From: Janibacter sp. CX7
GTDB taxonomy: Bacteria > Actinomycetota > Actinomycetes > Actinomycetales > Dermatophilaceae
Assembly: GCF_024362365.1 (NCBI RefSeq)
Contig: NZ_CP101464.1
Location: 372,001 to 436,000 of the forward strand
Length of the DNA: 64,000 bases
Direction of reading: 5' to 3'
In this document: piece after piece, positions 40,673 through 49,268 of the stretch
How positions within the stretch are numbered: position 1 is the first letter of the stretch
Layout: the number at the start of each line of letters is the position of its first letter
Notes under the pieces: model-generated
What the model saw: the letters and a program-made list of their open reading frames with translations, nothing else
The model's database searches: none
What the model was told of the DNA's origin: nothing
Made by a program: the position numbers and the translations under genes

Positions 40673-41712
40673 CGACCGAAGGCCTCGTCGAAGCCGGTGG
40701 TGACCTCTTCCTTGGACTCCTCGAGGCTCTCCGGGGTGAGCACGAGCATGTCCTTCGCGTCGATCTCCTGGCCGCCCTCGGGCACCTCCTGGTCGGCGAG
40801 GACCGAGCGGGACCCGATGCCGACCTGCTGGGCCTGGAAGTCGTCGGACAGCATGAACTGGATGAGGAGGCGGGCTGCCGCCGGGTTGGCCACCCCCTTG
40901 AGCGGAGCGGCGAAGGAGGGCATCGAGCCGATCTTCCCCTCGGGGTAGGCCATCGCCAGCGGTTCGCCGGCCGCGCGAGCGGTGGCGACGTCGGACTCGA
41001 TCCCGGGGATGCCCCACGTGGCCTCGCCGGTCGTCAGCAGCTGGCTCAGGGCCAGCGCCGAGTCCGTCACCAGCGACTTGTCCTTGCCGACGGTGGGGAC
41101 GAAGTCGGGCTCGATCTCCTGCATCCCCGTGGCGAAGGTGAGCGCGGCGCCCGAGGCGGACGGGTCGGCGACGGCCTTCTTCCCCTGGGCCTTCGACAGC
41201 TCCTCCCAGGTCTTCGGGACGTCGGCGGCCTCGGTCCGGCTGGAGTTGTAGGCGAAGCCGAGGGCGTACCAGGTGAAGGGCACGTAGGCAGCGTCCGACT
41301 GCAGGGGTGGGAGGACGTCGTCGAGGTTGTCGACGGGCGCCTCCTCGAGCAGGCCGTCGTCCGCCCACTGCTTCATCGTGCCGCCGTCGTTGAGGCTCAC
41401 GACGTCGAAGGGCCGGTTGCCCTCACCCTGGGCCTCGACCTTCTGCGCGATCTGGCCGGAGTTCTCGCGGACGTACTTCACCTCGATCCCGTACTTCTTC
41501 TTGAACTCCTTGGCGAGGAGGTCGGCCTGGGGCTTGGTGTGGCCTCCGGCGCCGAGCCGGACCTCACCCTCCTCCTTGGCGCGCTCCACGAGGGCGCTCT
41601 GGTCGTCCGGCAGCGGCTCGGTGTCCGCGGCCTGCGGGGGAGCGCACGCGGCGGTGGCGGCGAGGCCGAGGGTGATGGTGAGGGCGAGGGCGTTGCGGGT
41701 CAGCGGGGTCAT
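40669..41712 (-). CDS. ABC transporter substrate-binding protein (Fe3+/polyamine-type family)
   Basis: Extracytoplasmic binding protein of 347 residues with an N-terminal export signal (TRNALALTITLGLAATAAC). The Cys near residue 23 suggests a lipoprotein, though Thr at -3 is a weak lipobox. The mature part begins LVERAKEEGEVRLGAGGH, as in the FbpA/PotD-like family, and contains PFTWYALGFAYNS. It captures the ligand for the downstream permease. The Tyr ligands of ferric-binding proteins are not evident, so iron is not assumed. Confidence 0.85.
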   Translation of the reverse strand: MTPLTRNALALTITLGLAATAACAPPQAADTEPLPDDQSALVERAKEEGEVRLGAGGHTKPQADLLAKEFKKKYGIEVKYVRENSGQIAQKVEAQGEGNRPFDVVSLNDGGTMKQWADDGLLEEAPVDNLDDVLPPLQSDAAYVPFTWYALGFAYNSSRTEAADVPKTWEELSKAQGKKAVADPSASGAALTFATGMQEIEPDFVPTVGKDKSLVTDSALALSQLLTTGEATWGIPGIESDVATARAAGEPLAMAYPEGKIGSMPSFAAPLKGVANPAAARLLIQFMLSDDFQAQQVGIGSRSVLADQEVPEGGQEIDAKDMLVLTPESLEESKEEVTTGFDEAFGR

Positions 41713-41745
41713 GACGATTCCTTCGGTCTGCGTGCGGTCAGGGGG

Positions 41746-42801
41746 TCAGGCGGCATCGACGAAAGAGAGCCGACGGGCGTCGGCGTGGACGCGGACGCGG
41801 TCGCCCACGGAGTGCTGCTCCACGCCCCGGTCGTGCGCGTCGATGACTCCGTCCCAGTCGTCGAGGGCCACGCGGTAGTGCGTCTCGTCGCCGAAGTACG
41901 CGACGTCGGTGATGACGCCGGACGCGTCCTCAGCGGGGGTGAGCTCGATGTCGTGAGGGCGGATGCACGCGACGGCGTCGCCGACTCCCTGGAGGCCGGA
42001 GGCGCTCACCGTCTGCCCGGTGACGAGGCGGACCTCGGTGCCCTCCGGGGTGCGGGTGCCGGGGACGAGGTTGGCCGGCCCGAGGGCCCGGGCGACGAAG
42101 CCCGTCGTCGGGCGGTTGTAGATCTCCGCGGGCGGAGCGACCTGCTGGACGCGACCGGAGCGAAGGGAGACGACCCGGTCCGCGAGGCCGAGCGCCTCGG
42201 TGCGGTCATGGGTGATGTAGACCATCGTGATGCCGAGGTCCTGCTGCAGCGTGCGGATCATCCGGCGCATGTCCTCCCGGAGCCGGGAGTCGAGGTTGGA
42301 CAGCGGCTCGTCCATGAGGAGCACGCCGGGCCGCGTGACCAGGGCGCGGGCAAGCGAGACCCGTTGCTGCTGCCCGCCGGAGAGCTCGTGGGGGTACCGG
42401 TCGCCGAGCCCCTCGAGCTGGACGGTCGCCATGGCCTGGTCGGCCCGCTCGCGCACGTCCTGCTTGCGCACGCGGGGCCGGCGGGTGGTCAGACCGAAGG
42501 CGACGTTCTCCGCGACGGTCATGTGGGGCCACAGCGCGTAGGACTGGAAGACCATCCCGACGTGCCGCTTCTCCGGTGGGACGAAGGTCCCGTCCCCGAC
42601 GACGACGGACCCGCCGATGGAGATGGTCCCCGATGTCGGGCGCTCGAAGCCCGCGATCATCCGCAGGGTCGTCGTCTTCCCGCACCCGCTGGGTCCGAGG
42701 AGGACGACGGACTCGCCCGACGAGACCGCCAGGTCGATGTCGTCCACCGCGGTGGCGTCGCCGAAGACCTTGGTCAGTCCTCGTAGCTGGATCTCGGTCA
42801 T
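41746..42801 (-). CDS. ABC transporter ATP-binding protein (FbpC/PotA type)
   Basis: ATPase of 351 residues that powers the adjacent importer. Walker A GPSGCGKTT, Q-loop VFQSYALWPHMTV, signature LSGGQQQR, Walker B LLMDEP and the H-loop ITHD are all intact, followed by a C-terminal TOBE/OB domain (about 240-345). GGGAG lies nine bases before the ATG at 42801. It heads the minus-strand ABC-enolase set and starts directly next to two IclR-type dyads, so its expression is probably controlled by the divergent IclR gene. Confidence 0.92.
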   Translation of the reverse strand: MTEIQLRGLTKVFGDATAVDDIDLAVSSGESVVLLGPSGCGKTTTLRMIAGFERPTSGTISIGGSVVVGDGTFVPPEKRHVGMVFQSYALWPHMTVAENVAFGLTTRRPRVRKQDVRERADQAMATVQLEGLGDRYPHELSGGQQQRVSLARALVTRPGVLLMDEPLSNLDSRLREDMRRMIRTLQQDLGITMVYITHDRTEALGLADRVVSLRSGRVQQVAPPAEIYNRPTTGFVARALGPANLVPGTRTPEGTEVRLVTGQTVSASGLQGVGDAVACIRPHDIELTPAEDASGVITDVAYFGDETHYRVALDDWDGVIDAHDRGVEQHSVGDRVRVHADARRLSFVDAA

Positions 42802-42823
42802 CGCTGCTCACTCCCTTGTGAGT

Positions 42824-42863
42824 TGTGCCGATTTGCGGCACAGTGTGCTCCAATACGGAACAC
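42824..42863. promoter_or_regulatory. Two tandem IclR-type operator dyads, 21 bp apart centre to centre
   Basis: Dyad 1 (42824-42842) is TGTGCCG-ATTTG-CGGCACA, perfect 7-base arms. Dyad 2 (42845-42863) is GTGCTCC-AATAC-GGAACAC, matching at six of seven positions. Both have 5-base AT-rich spacers, like known IclR-family operators, and their centres (42833 and 42854) are two helical turns apart. On the minus strand a TTGACG at 42891-42886 could be the -35 of the ABC operon. The divergent IclR gene is the obvious candidate regulator. Confidence 0.65.
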
Positions 42864-42934
42864 TTTGATCGAGCCGGGGTGGCCACGTCAAGGGGTTTCC
42901 ACAATTTCGTGACGCGACGACAGGGGTGTGAGGC

Positions 42935-43672
42935 ATGAGTGCGATCGGGACGGCCATCCGGGTGCTCGAGGGGGTGGCGGCGCACCAGCCGGTCGGCGTG
43001 GGTGAGCTGGCGCGGCGACTGAAGATCCCCAAGAGCACCGTGCAGCGCGCGCTCAACGAGCTCGCCGACGTGTCGTGGATCGAGCCGGCCGCGGGCAGTG
43101 CCACGACCCGATGGGTGGTCACGACCCGCGCGCTCGCGGTGGCGGCCCAGGGCGGCCCCCAGCTGCGGACGGAGAACGTGCGTCGGGCCATGGTCGCGCT
43201 GCGCGACGAGTTCAACGAGAACGTCCACCTCACCGTGCGGCACGGGGACGTCATCGTCATCGTCGACAAGGTCGAGTCGACGCACGGGGTGCGGGTCTAC
43301 GACCCCCTGGGCATCCCGGTGCCGATGCACGCGTCGTCGTCGGGCAAGGCGCTGCTCGCAGCCGCGACGCCCGAGGACCGGGCGGCCTACGTCGACCGCG
43401 CGCTGGAGCAGTTCACCGACCGCACCCTCGTGGACCCGGATGCGCTCCTCGAGGAGCTCGACGGGATCCGGGAGCGTGGCTACTCCATCAACACGGGGGA
43501 GTGGCGGGCGAGCGTCTCCGGGGTCGCCGCGGCCATCCCGACGCGGGGCGGGCCTGAGGCGGCGCTCGCGATCGCCGCACCCACCGAGCGCATCACCGCG
43601 GAGCAGATCGCGAGCATGGGGCCGCGCCTGCTGGAGGTCGTCGCCGACATCGCCCGGTGGGACCTCGGCTGA
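42935..43672 (+). CDS. IclR-family transcriptional regulator
   Basis: Regulator of 245 residues. The N-terminal winged helix-turn-helix (VGELARRLKIPKSTVQRALNEL, about 23-44) precedes a GAF-like effector domain with PVPMHASSSGKALLAA and RGYSINTGEWRASVSGVAAAI, both family hallmarks. The ATG at 42935 is preceded by a GGGGTGTGAGG purine tract. It is divergent from the ABC importer and convergent, with 3 bases between stops, with the GntR gene. It probably represses or activates the ABC-enolase set in response to the substrate. Confidence 0.92.
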   Translation: MSAIGTAIRVLEGVAAHQPVGVGELARRLKIPKSTVQRALNELADVSWIEPAAGSATTRWVVTTRALAVAAQGGPQLRTENVRRAMVALRDEFNENVHLTVRHGDVIVIVDKVESTHGVRVYDPLGIPVPMHASSSGKALLAAATPEDRAAYVDRALEQFTDRTLVDPDALLEELDGIRERGYSINTGEWRASVSGVAAAIPTRGGPEAALAIAAPTERITAEQIASMGPRLLEVVADIARWDLG

Positions 43673-43675
43673 ACG

Positions 43676-44371
43676 TCAGCCCTCGATGGTCTGTGCCCCC
43701 ATGGCTGCGGCGAAGGGGGCGCGTGTCATCTGGTCGCGCCACACGGTCTCGAGCAGTGCGGCGCGACCGTTCTCGATGTCCGTGACCAGGGTGTCGAGGG
43801 CGACCTGCCCTCCCTCGCGGGCGGCGGAGAGCAGGTCGCGGTGCATCTCGCCGAGGACGCGGGCGTCGTACACGTCGCCCACGGTCGACACGGTCCAGAG
43901 CAGCTCGACCTCGCAGCGCTGGTAGGCCTCCTGGAGGCGTTGGACGCCCGAGAGCTCGACGATGGTGCTGTGGATCCGCTGGTGCACCGAGGCGACCCTG
44001 CCCGGTGGGGCGTCCCCGGGCAGGTCGAGCAGGTCCTGGGTGCGCTCGGCGAGCGGCTCCAGGTCGTGACCCCGGTCGAGGATGATGCGCATGGCGCCGG
44101 CCTCGAGCGTCAGGCGGTAGTCCCACAGGTCGTTGATCCGGGGGGCGTCGAGCACCGGGATGCGTGCCCCGCGATGGGGCACGTGCTCGAGGAGGCCCAT
44201 GGAGATCAACTCGGCGAAGGCGGCACGCACCGTGTGGCGACCGACGCCGAGCGTCTGAGCCACCGACTCCTCGGTGATGCGTTCACCCTGACGCAGGCGC
44301 CCGTCGAGCAGGAGGTCGCGCACCGTGCCGACGACCTTCGACCTGCTCGACTCCGTGCCCACGTCGGTCAT
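43676..44371 (-). CDS. GntR-family (FadR/FCD-type) transcriptional regulator
   Basis: Regulator of 231 residues. The N-terminal winged helix (GERITEESVAQTLGVGRHTVRAAFAEL) is followed by an all-helical FCD ligand domain with DLWDYRLTLEAGAM and VHQRIHSTIVELSG. Its ATG overlaps the indolepyruvate oxidoreductase stop by four bases, so it is the last gene of that transcript and likely autoregulated. The perfect dyad upstream of the oxidoreductase (47939-47967, TTGTGACACA arms) is the best candidate operator. FCD regulators commonly bind small organic acids such as lactate or pyruvate. Confidence 0.9.
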   Translation of the reverse strand: MTDVGTESSRSKVVGTVRDLLLDGRLRQGERITEESVAQTLGVGRHTVRAAFAELISMGLLEHVPHRGARIPVLDAPRINDLWDYRLTLEAGAMRIILDRGHDLEPLAERTQDLLDLPGDAPPGRVASVHQRIHSTIVELSGVQRLQEAYQRCEVELLWTVSTVGDVYDARVLGEMHRDLLSAAREGGQVALDTLVTDIENGRAALLETVWRDQMTRAPFAAAMGAQTIEG

Positions 44372-47300
44372 CCTGTCAGCCCCGCGTGGTCCCGGGCGAC
44401 CACGCTCAGGGTGAGCGGTGGCCGGGACAGCTGGCCACGGAGGAGCTCGGCGCGCTCGCGGGCGGACACGACGCCGGCGTGCTTGACCTGCTCGTAGCCG
44501 CGGATGCCGTCGGGCAGCTCGGCCAGCTGGACGGCCACCGCGTGGTTGAGCGGCGAGACGCGCTCGACGATCTCGTCGACGATCTCCGCGTACCAGTCGC
44601 GGACCTCGCGCTCCTCGACCCGCGAGGACTGCCGCGCGAAGGGGTCGACGACGGTGCCCCTGAGGCGGCGGCCCGCACGCAGCGCCTTGAACCCGACGTC
44701 GAACCACGACCCGACGCGGATCTTGCCGGAGCCGAGGCGCCGGGCGAGCGGTGGCTGCAGGTTGTAGGCCATCTCGACGTCGCCGTCGAAGGTCTCGCGG
44801 ACGTGCTCGGCGAACTCCGGCTTGAGGTGCAGCCGGGCGACCTCGTACTCGTCCTTGTAGGTCATGACCTTGTACAAGTACCGGATGACGGCGTGGGTCA
44901 GCTCGCGACGACCGGGGGCGGCCAGGTCCTCGGCCCGCGCCACCGCGACGACCCGGTCGAGGTATGCCGTCGCCGGCTCGGCCCGGTTGGCGTAGTCGAG
45001 CAGCTCGGGGAGGCGCACCGCGAGCAGCCGGCGGCTCTCCTCGTCGAGGCCCGCGGTCCGGACCCAGAGGTCGTCGAGTGCCGACCGGGCGCGGGAGGGC
45101 AGCGCGACCCGTCGACGCGAGAGCTCCGTCTCGGCGTCGGTGGGTGGCGGCGTGATCTCGTCGACGACCTGCTGCCGGTCGACGGCCCACAGCCGCCCGT
45201 ACCGGAAGGCCTGGATGTTGCGCTCGACGGCCACGCCGTTGACCCGGAGGGCCTCCTCGATGGACTGCGCAGACAGCGGGAGCAGTCCGTGCTGGTAGGC
45301 GGTGCCGACGACGATGATGTTGGTCAGCATGTAGTCGGCGAAGAGCTCGTCGGCGATCCACCGGGCACGGACCTCGACCATCCGATCGGTGACCGCGGCG
45401 ATGCTGGCCCGCAGGCCCTCGGAGTCGACGCTCGCGTACACGTCGCGGACCTGCTCGCCGGTCGGGAAGAGGTCGGAGTTGAGGACCGCGCTGGTGCGGT
45501 CCGGGTGGCAGCGGCGCAGGTTGGCGACCGATGCCGCGCCGACCTCGTCGAGCGCGAGGTAGGCGTGGGCCCGTCCCTCGCCGGTCTTGCTCGTCCAGTG
45601 GGTCACCCCCTTCGGCACGATGGCCAGGCTGGAGAGGACCGGACCCCACTTCTGGGCGGCTCCCGTCTGGTCGAAGGAGTGCACGTCGTAGCCGTCGAGC
45701 ATGGCGGCGACCGAGAGCACGCCGTTGAGCGTCAGGACCCCCGTGCCACCCACCCCGGGCATGTAGAGGTGGAAGGCCTCGTCAGTCGGCACGGACCGGC
45801 GGGAGGTGGGCTCGGGCAGGTCGGCGGCGTCGAGTGTGCGCGGGTCGCGCCGCCGGTACCCGTGGCCCTCCTCCGTCCGGACCGTGACGAAGGCGGGGCA
45901 GTCGCCCTTGACGCAGGAGAAGTCCTGGTTGCACGACGAGGTGTGGATCCTCGTCTTCGGCCCGAACTCCGTCGAGGTCTTCTGCAGCGACATGCAGTTG
46001 CTGGACCGGCCGCAGTCGCCGCAGTTCTCGCAGACCTCCTCGTTGACGACGACGAACTCCGTGGGCCTGGCGAGCTTCCCCCGCTTCTGCAGCCGGCGTC
46101 GCTCGTTGGCGCAGGACTCGTCGTAGATCATCACGGTGCACCCGGGGACCTGCTCGAGCTCGGCCGCGGTCTCGACCATCCGGTCGGCGTGGCGTACCTC
46201 GACGAGTGGCGCGACGGGCTGGTCGGCGTACCTGCGCGGCTCCTTGGTGAGGATGACGATGCGCCGCACCCCTTCGGACTCGAGCCCGCGGGTGAGGTCG
46301 GCCAGGCCGTGCTGCCCGACGGGGTCCTGGGCTCCGGTGTTGGCCAGCACGCCGTTGTAGAGGATCTTGTACGTGATGTTGGTGCCCGTCGTCACGGCCC
46401 AGCGGATGTTGAGATAGCTCGAGTGGTAGAGCGCACCGTCGCCGAGGTGCTGGACCATGTGCTGCTTGTCCGTGTACCGGCTCAGCCCGATCCACGGCAG
46501 CCCCTCGCCGCCCATCTGGGTCATGACGTCGATGTGGCGCTCGGGTTGCTCGATGACCGTGTTGAAGCAGTTGCACCCGGGCGCCCCCCAGGCCTCCTGG
46601 CCGGGGGCGAGGACGGTCGAGGCGCTGTGGGGGCAGCCGGAGCAGAAGTTCGGGGTCCGCGGTTGGTGGACCTCGTGGGCTCGCGCGGCCACGTCCGCGA
46701 GGAGGCCCAGGTGGGGTGAGTGCGACAGGCCGGGGACGACGTCGCCGAGCAGCTCGGCGAGGCGTGCGCTGACGAAGTCCGCGTCCATGGCCCCCTCGAC
46801 GGGGAAGACCCGGCGCCCAGAGCGGTCGGTCTTGCCCGTCACGTCGACCGGGCGTCCGAGGGGCTGCAGGGCGGCGCGCACCTGCTGCTCGATGACGTCG
46901 CGCTTCTCCTCGATGACGATGACCCGGTCGAGCCCCTCGGCGAAGCTGCGGACGGCGTCACCGTCGATCGGGTAGATCAGGCCCAGCTTGAGGATGCGCA
47001 CGCCGGCGGCGACCAGCGCCTCCTCGTCCACCCCGAGGTCGCTCAGTGCCTGCCGCAGGTCGGTGTACGACTTGCCCGCGGTGACGATGCCGACCGTGTC
47101 GTGGTCGCCGCTCACGACCACCTCGTCGAGGTGGTTGGCCCGGGCGTACTCGCGGACGGCGACGTGACGCTCCTGGTAGAGGTGGCGCTCCATCTCGATG
47201 TTCTTGCCGGGGAAGAAGGAGAAGTCGGTCCGCTTGACGAAGGGGGCGCCCTCGATCGTCACCTCCGGAAGGACCGGTCGGGCGTCGTCCGGGTCGAAGG

Positions 47301-47922
47301 TCACGGAGGCGGCGGAGTCGCACAGGGCGCTGGTGAGCTTCATCGAGACCCAGCACCCGGAGAAGCGCGACATCGCGATGGCGTGCATGCCGAAGGTGCG
47401 GAACTCCGCGACCGACGACGGGTAGACGACCGGGACGCCGGCCGACATGAACGCGTACTCCTGCTGGAAGGGCATCGTCGACGACTTCGCCTCGTGGTCC
47501 TCACCGGAGAGGATCACGACCGACCCGTGGGTCGAGGTGCCCGCGAAGTTCCCGTGCTTCAGGGCGTCACCGCTGCGGTCGACGCCCGGTCCCTTGCCGA
47601 ACCAGATGCTCGTCACGCCGTCCCACTGCGAGTGCGGGTGGTCGTCGAGCATCTGGGTCCCCATGTGTGCCGTCATCGCGAGCTCCTCGTTGCCCGCGGG
47701 CAGGAAGGTCGCGTCGTGCTCGGCGAGGAGGTCGGGGATGCGCTCGAGGTTGAGGTCGAGGCTGCCGATGGGCGAGCCCGGGTAGCCGCAGATGAAGGTG
47801 CCGATGCGCAGGCCGTCCTCGCGGTCCCGTCGAGCCTGCTCGAGGGGGAAGCGGATGAGGGCCTGCATCCCGGGCAGGTAGTGGGTGCCGCGCTCGGCCA
47901 CCAGGCGGTCCGACAACTTCAT
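44368..47922 (-). CDS. Indolepyruvate:ferredoxin oxidoreductase family protein, fused alpha-beta-gamma form
   Basis: Thiamine-diphosphate and Fe-S enzyme of 1184 residues that oxidatively decarboxylates 2-oxo acids (aryl pyruvates in known members) to acyl-CoA with reduction of ferredoxin. In order: TPP/pyrimidine domains (NEELAMTAHMGTQ; GDGALYHSSYLN), Fe-S clusters (VCENCGDCGRSSNC and CNQDFSCVKGDCPAF), the gamma domain (MPGVGGTGVLTLNGVLSVAA), then a C-terminal extension. The ATG at 47922 has GGAGG eight to nine bases upstream; an earlier ATG at 47928 is too close to it. No ferredoxin gene is nearby. It follows the operator 47939-47967 and is divergent from the FMN-dependent dehydrogenase. 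Confidence 0.87.
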   Translation of the reverse strand: MKLSDRLVAERGTHYLPGMQALIRFPLEQARRDREDGLRIGTFICGYPGSPIGSLDLNLERIPDLLAEHDATFLPAGNEELAMTAHMGTQMLDDHPHSQWDGVTSIWFGKGPGVDRSGDALKHGNFAGTSTHGSVVILSGEDHEAKSSTMPFQQEYAFMSAGVPVVYPSSVAEFRTFGMHAIAMSRFSGCWVSMKLTSALCDSAASVTFDPDDARPVLPEVTIEGAPFVKRTDFSFFPGKNIEMERHLYQERHVAVREYARANHLDEVVVSGDHDTVGIVTAGKSYTDLRQALSDLGVDEEALVAAGVRILKLGLIYPIDGDAVRSFAEGLDRVIVIEEKRDVIEQQVRAALQPLGRPVDVTGKTDRSGRRVFPVEGAMDADFVSARLAELLGDVVPGLSHSPHLGLLADVAARAHEVHQPRTPNFCSGCPHSASTVLAPGQEAWGAPGCNCFNTVIEQPERHIDVMTQMGGEGLPWIGLSRYTDKQHMVQHLGDGALYHSSYLNIRWAVTTGTNITYKILYNGVLANTGAQDPVGQHGLADLTRGLESEGVRRIVILTKEPRRYADQPVAPLVEVRHADRMVETAAELEQVPGCTVMIYDESCANERRRLQKRGKLARPTEFVVVNEEVCENCGDCGRSSNCMSLQKTSTEFGPKTRIHTSSCNQDFSCVKGDCPAFVTVRTEEGHGYRRRDPRTLDAADLPEPTSRRSVPTDEAFHLYMPGVGGTGVLTLNGVLSVAAMLDGYDVHSFDQTGAAQKWGPVLSSLAIVPKGVTHWTSKTGEGRAHAYLALDEVGAASVANLRRCHPDRTSAVLNSDLFPTGEQVRDVYASVDSEGLRASIAAVTDRMVEVRARWIADELFADYMLTNIIVVGTAYQHGLLPLSAQSIEEALRVNGVAVERNIQAFRYGRLWAVDRQQVVDEITPPPTDAETELSRRRVALPSRARSALDDLWVRTAGLDEESRRLLAVRLPELLDYANRAEPATAYLDRVVAVARAEDLAAPGRRELTHAVIRYLYKVMTYKDEYEVARLHLKPEFAEHVRETFDGDVEMAYNLQPPLARRLGSGKIRVGSWFDVGFKALRAGRRLRGTVVDPFARQSSRVEEREVRDWYAEIVDEIVERVSPLNHAVAVQLAELPDGIRGYEQVKHAGVVSARERAELLRGQLSRPPLTLSVVARDHAGLTG

Positions 47923-47938
47923 TGACATCGTCCTCCAA

Positions 47939-47967
47939 GATTGTGACACAGTCTTTGTGTCACAATC
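47939..47967. promoter_or_regulatory. Perfect 12-bp inverted-repeat operator between divergent genes
   Basis: GATTGTGACACA (47939-47950) and TGTGTCACAATC (47956-47967) around the spacer GTCTT. It lies 16 bases from the oxidoreductase ATG, just upstream of its GGAGG site, and about 70 bases from the FMN-dehydrogenase GTG. One bound regulator could control both promoters; the co-transcribed GntR/FCD protein is the likely one. Confidence 0.82.
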
Positions 47968-48035
47968 AGTCTGCGGGCGCGACGACGCGGCCGTCAAGTG
48001 CCGAGGGGCTCCGCGCGAGTCCGAGGAGGACCATC

Positions 48036-49247
48036 GTGAGTCGTCAGTGGCCGTCGCCGACCTTCCTCCGGGAGACGCTGCGGGCGCCCCGCCTGCCCCG
48101 CCACCCGCACCGTGACCGCGTCGACCGGGCGGCGAGCATCGAGGACCTGCGCCGGCTCGCGCGTCGCCGGGTCCCTGCCGTCGCCTTCGACTACATGGAC
48201 GGGGCGGCCGGCTCGGAGACCTCGCTGCTGCGCGCGCGGCAGGCCTTCGCCGACGTGCACTTCCACCCGCGGGTGCTCACCGACGTCGGGACCGTGGACC
48301 TGTCCACCACCGTCTGCGGGGAGAGGTCACGGCTGCCCTTCGGCGTGGCCCCCGTGGGGCTGACGCGCCTGCTCCACCACGAGGGCGAGGCCGCGGGCGC
48401 GCGGGCGGCGGCCGCCACGGGCATCCCCTTCGCCCTGTCGACGATGAGCTCGGTCTCCCTCGAGGACGTCGCGGCGGCTGCCCCGGATGCACGGCGCTGG
48501 TTCCAGCTCTACCTGTGGAAGGACCGCGAGAGGTCGATGGACGTCGTCGCCCGCGCCGCCGCCCACGGGTACGACACCCTGCTGCTCGCCGTCGACACGC
48601 CCGTGGGCGGGCAGCGCCTGCGCGACGTGCGCAACGGCATGACGATCCCGCCGTCCTTCGGTCTGCTCGACGCGGCGCGGGTGGCCACCAAGCCGGTCTG
48701 GCTCGCCAACTTCCTCACCACCGAGCCGCCCGCCTTCGCCTCGCTGAGCGCCTTCGACGGGTCGGTCGGCGAGCTCATCACCGAGATGTTCGACCCGACC
48801 CTGACCTTCGACGACCTCGCCTGGCTCCGGGAGCACTGGTCGGGCCGACTGCTCGTCAAGGGCCTGCAGGACCCGCAGGACGCCCGGCGTGCGGTCGACC
48901 TGGGGGCCGATGGTGTCGTCATCTCGAGCCACGGCGGGCGCCAGCTGGACCGGACGACCGCGCCGCTGCGCAGGCTCCCGCAGGTCCGTGCGGCGCTCAC
49001 CGGGACCTCGGCCGAGGTCGTCGTCGACAGCGGCGTGATGTGCGGGGCCGATGTCGTGGCGGCACTGGCGCTGGGGGCGGACTTCGTCCTCGTCGGTCGC
49101 GCCTACCTCTACGGCCTCATGGCTGCCGGTGAGCACGGTGCCCGGCGGGCCCTGCGACTGCTCGAGGAGGACGTGCGTCGCACCATGCAGCTCCTCGGCG
49201 TGACGAGCGTCGCCGAGCTCACCCCGGAGTACGTGACCCTGGGGTGA
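48036..49247 (+). CDS. FMN-dependent L-2-hydroxyacid dehydrogenase/oxidase (LldD/mandelate dehydrogenase family)
   Basis: Flavoprotein of 403 residues with the TIM-barrel fold of lactate, glycolate and (S)-mandelate oxidising enzymes. It has FDYMDGAAGSE, LPFGVAPVGLTRLLHHEGE, FQLYLWKDRE, LLVKGLQDPQDA and SSHGGRQLDRT, where His299 is the catalytic base. The GTG start at 48036 is fixed by GAGGAGGA at 48023-48030; a longer upstream frame would cross the operator. Membrane association is possible in this family but no helix is seen. It complements the FAD enzyme at 35125, which should take the opposite enantiomer. Confidence 0.9.
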   Translation: MSRQWPSPTFLRETLRAPRLPRHPHRDRVDRAASIEDLRRLARRRVPAVAFDYMDGAAGSETSLLRARQAFADVHFHPRVLTDVGTVDLSTTVCGERSRLPFGVAPVGLTRLLHHEGEAAGARAAAATGIPFALSTMSSVSLEDVAAAAPDARRWFQLYLWKDRERSMDVVARAAAHGYDTLLLAVDTPVGGQRLRDVRNGMTIPPSFGLLDAARVATKPVWLANFLTTEPPAFASLSAFDGSVGELITEMFDPTLTFDDLAWLREHWSGRLLVKGLQDPQDARRAVDLGADGVVISSHGGRQLDRTTAPLRRLPQVRAALTGTSAEVVVDSGVMCGADVVAALALGADFVLVGRAYLYGLMAAGEHGARRALRLLEEDVRRTMQLLGVTSVAELTPEYVTLG

Positions 49248-49268
49248 GCCCGGCGGGTTCCTGACGGG

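Noticed and set aside
37115..40948. Plus-strand open frame of about 1277 codons over the amidase end, enolase gene and ABC permease
   Set aside because: It crosses three well-supported genes and encodes only low-complexity charged sequence.
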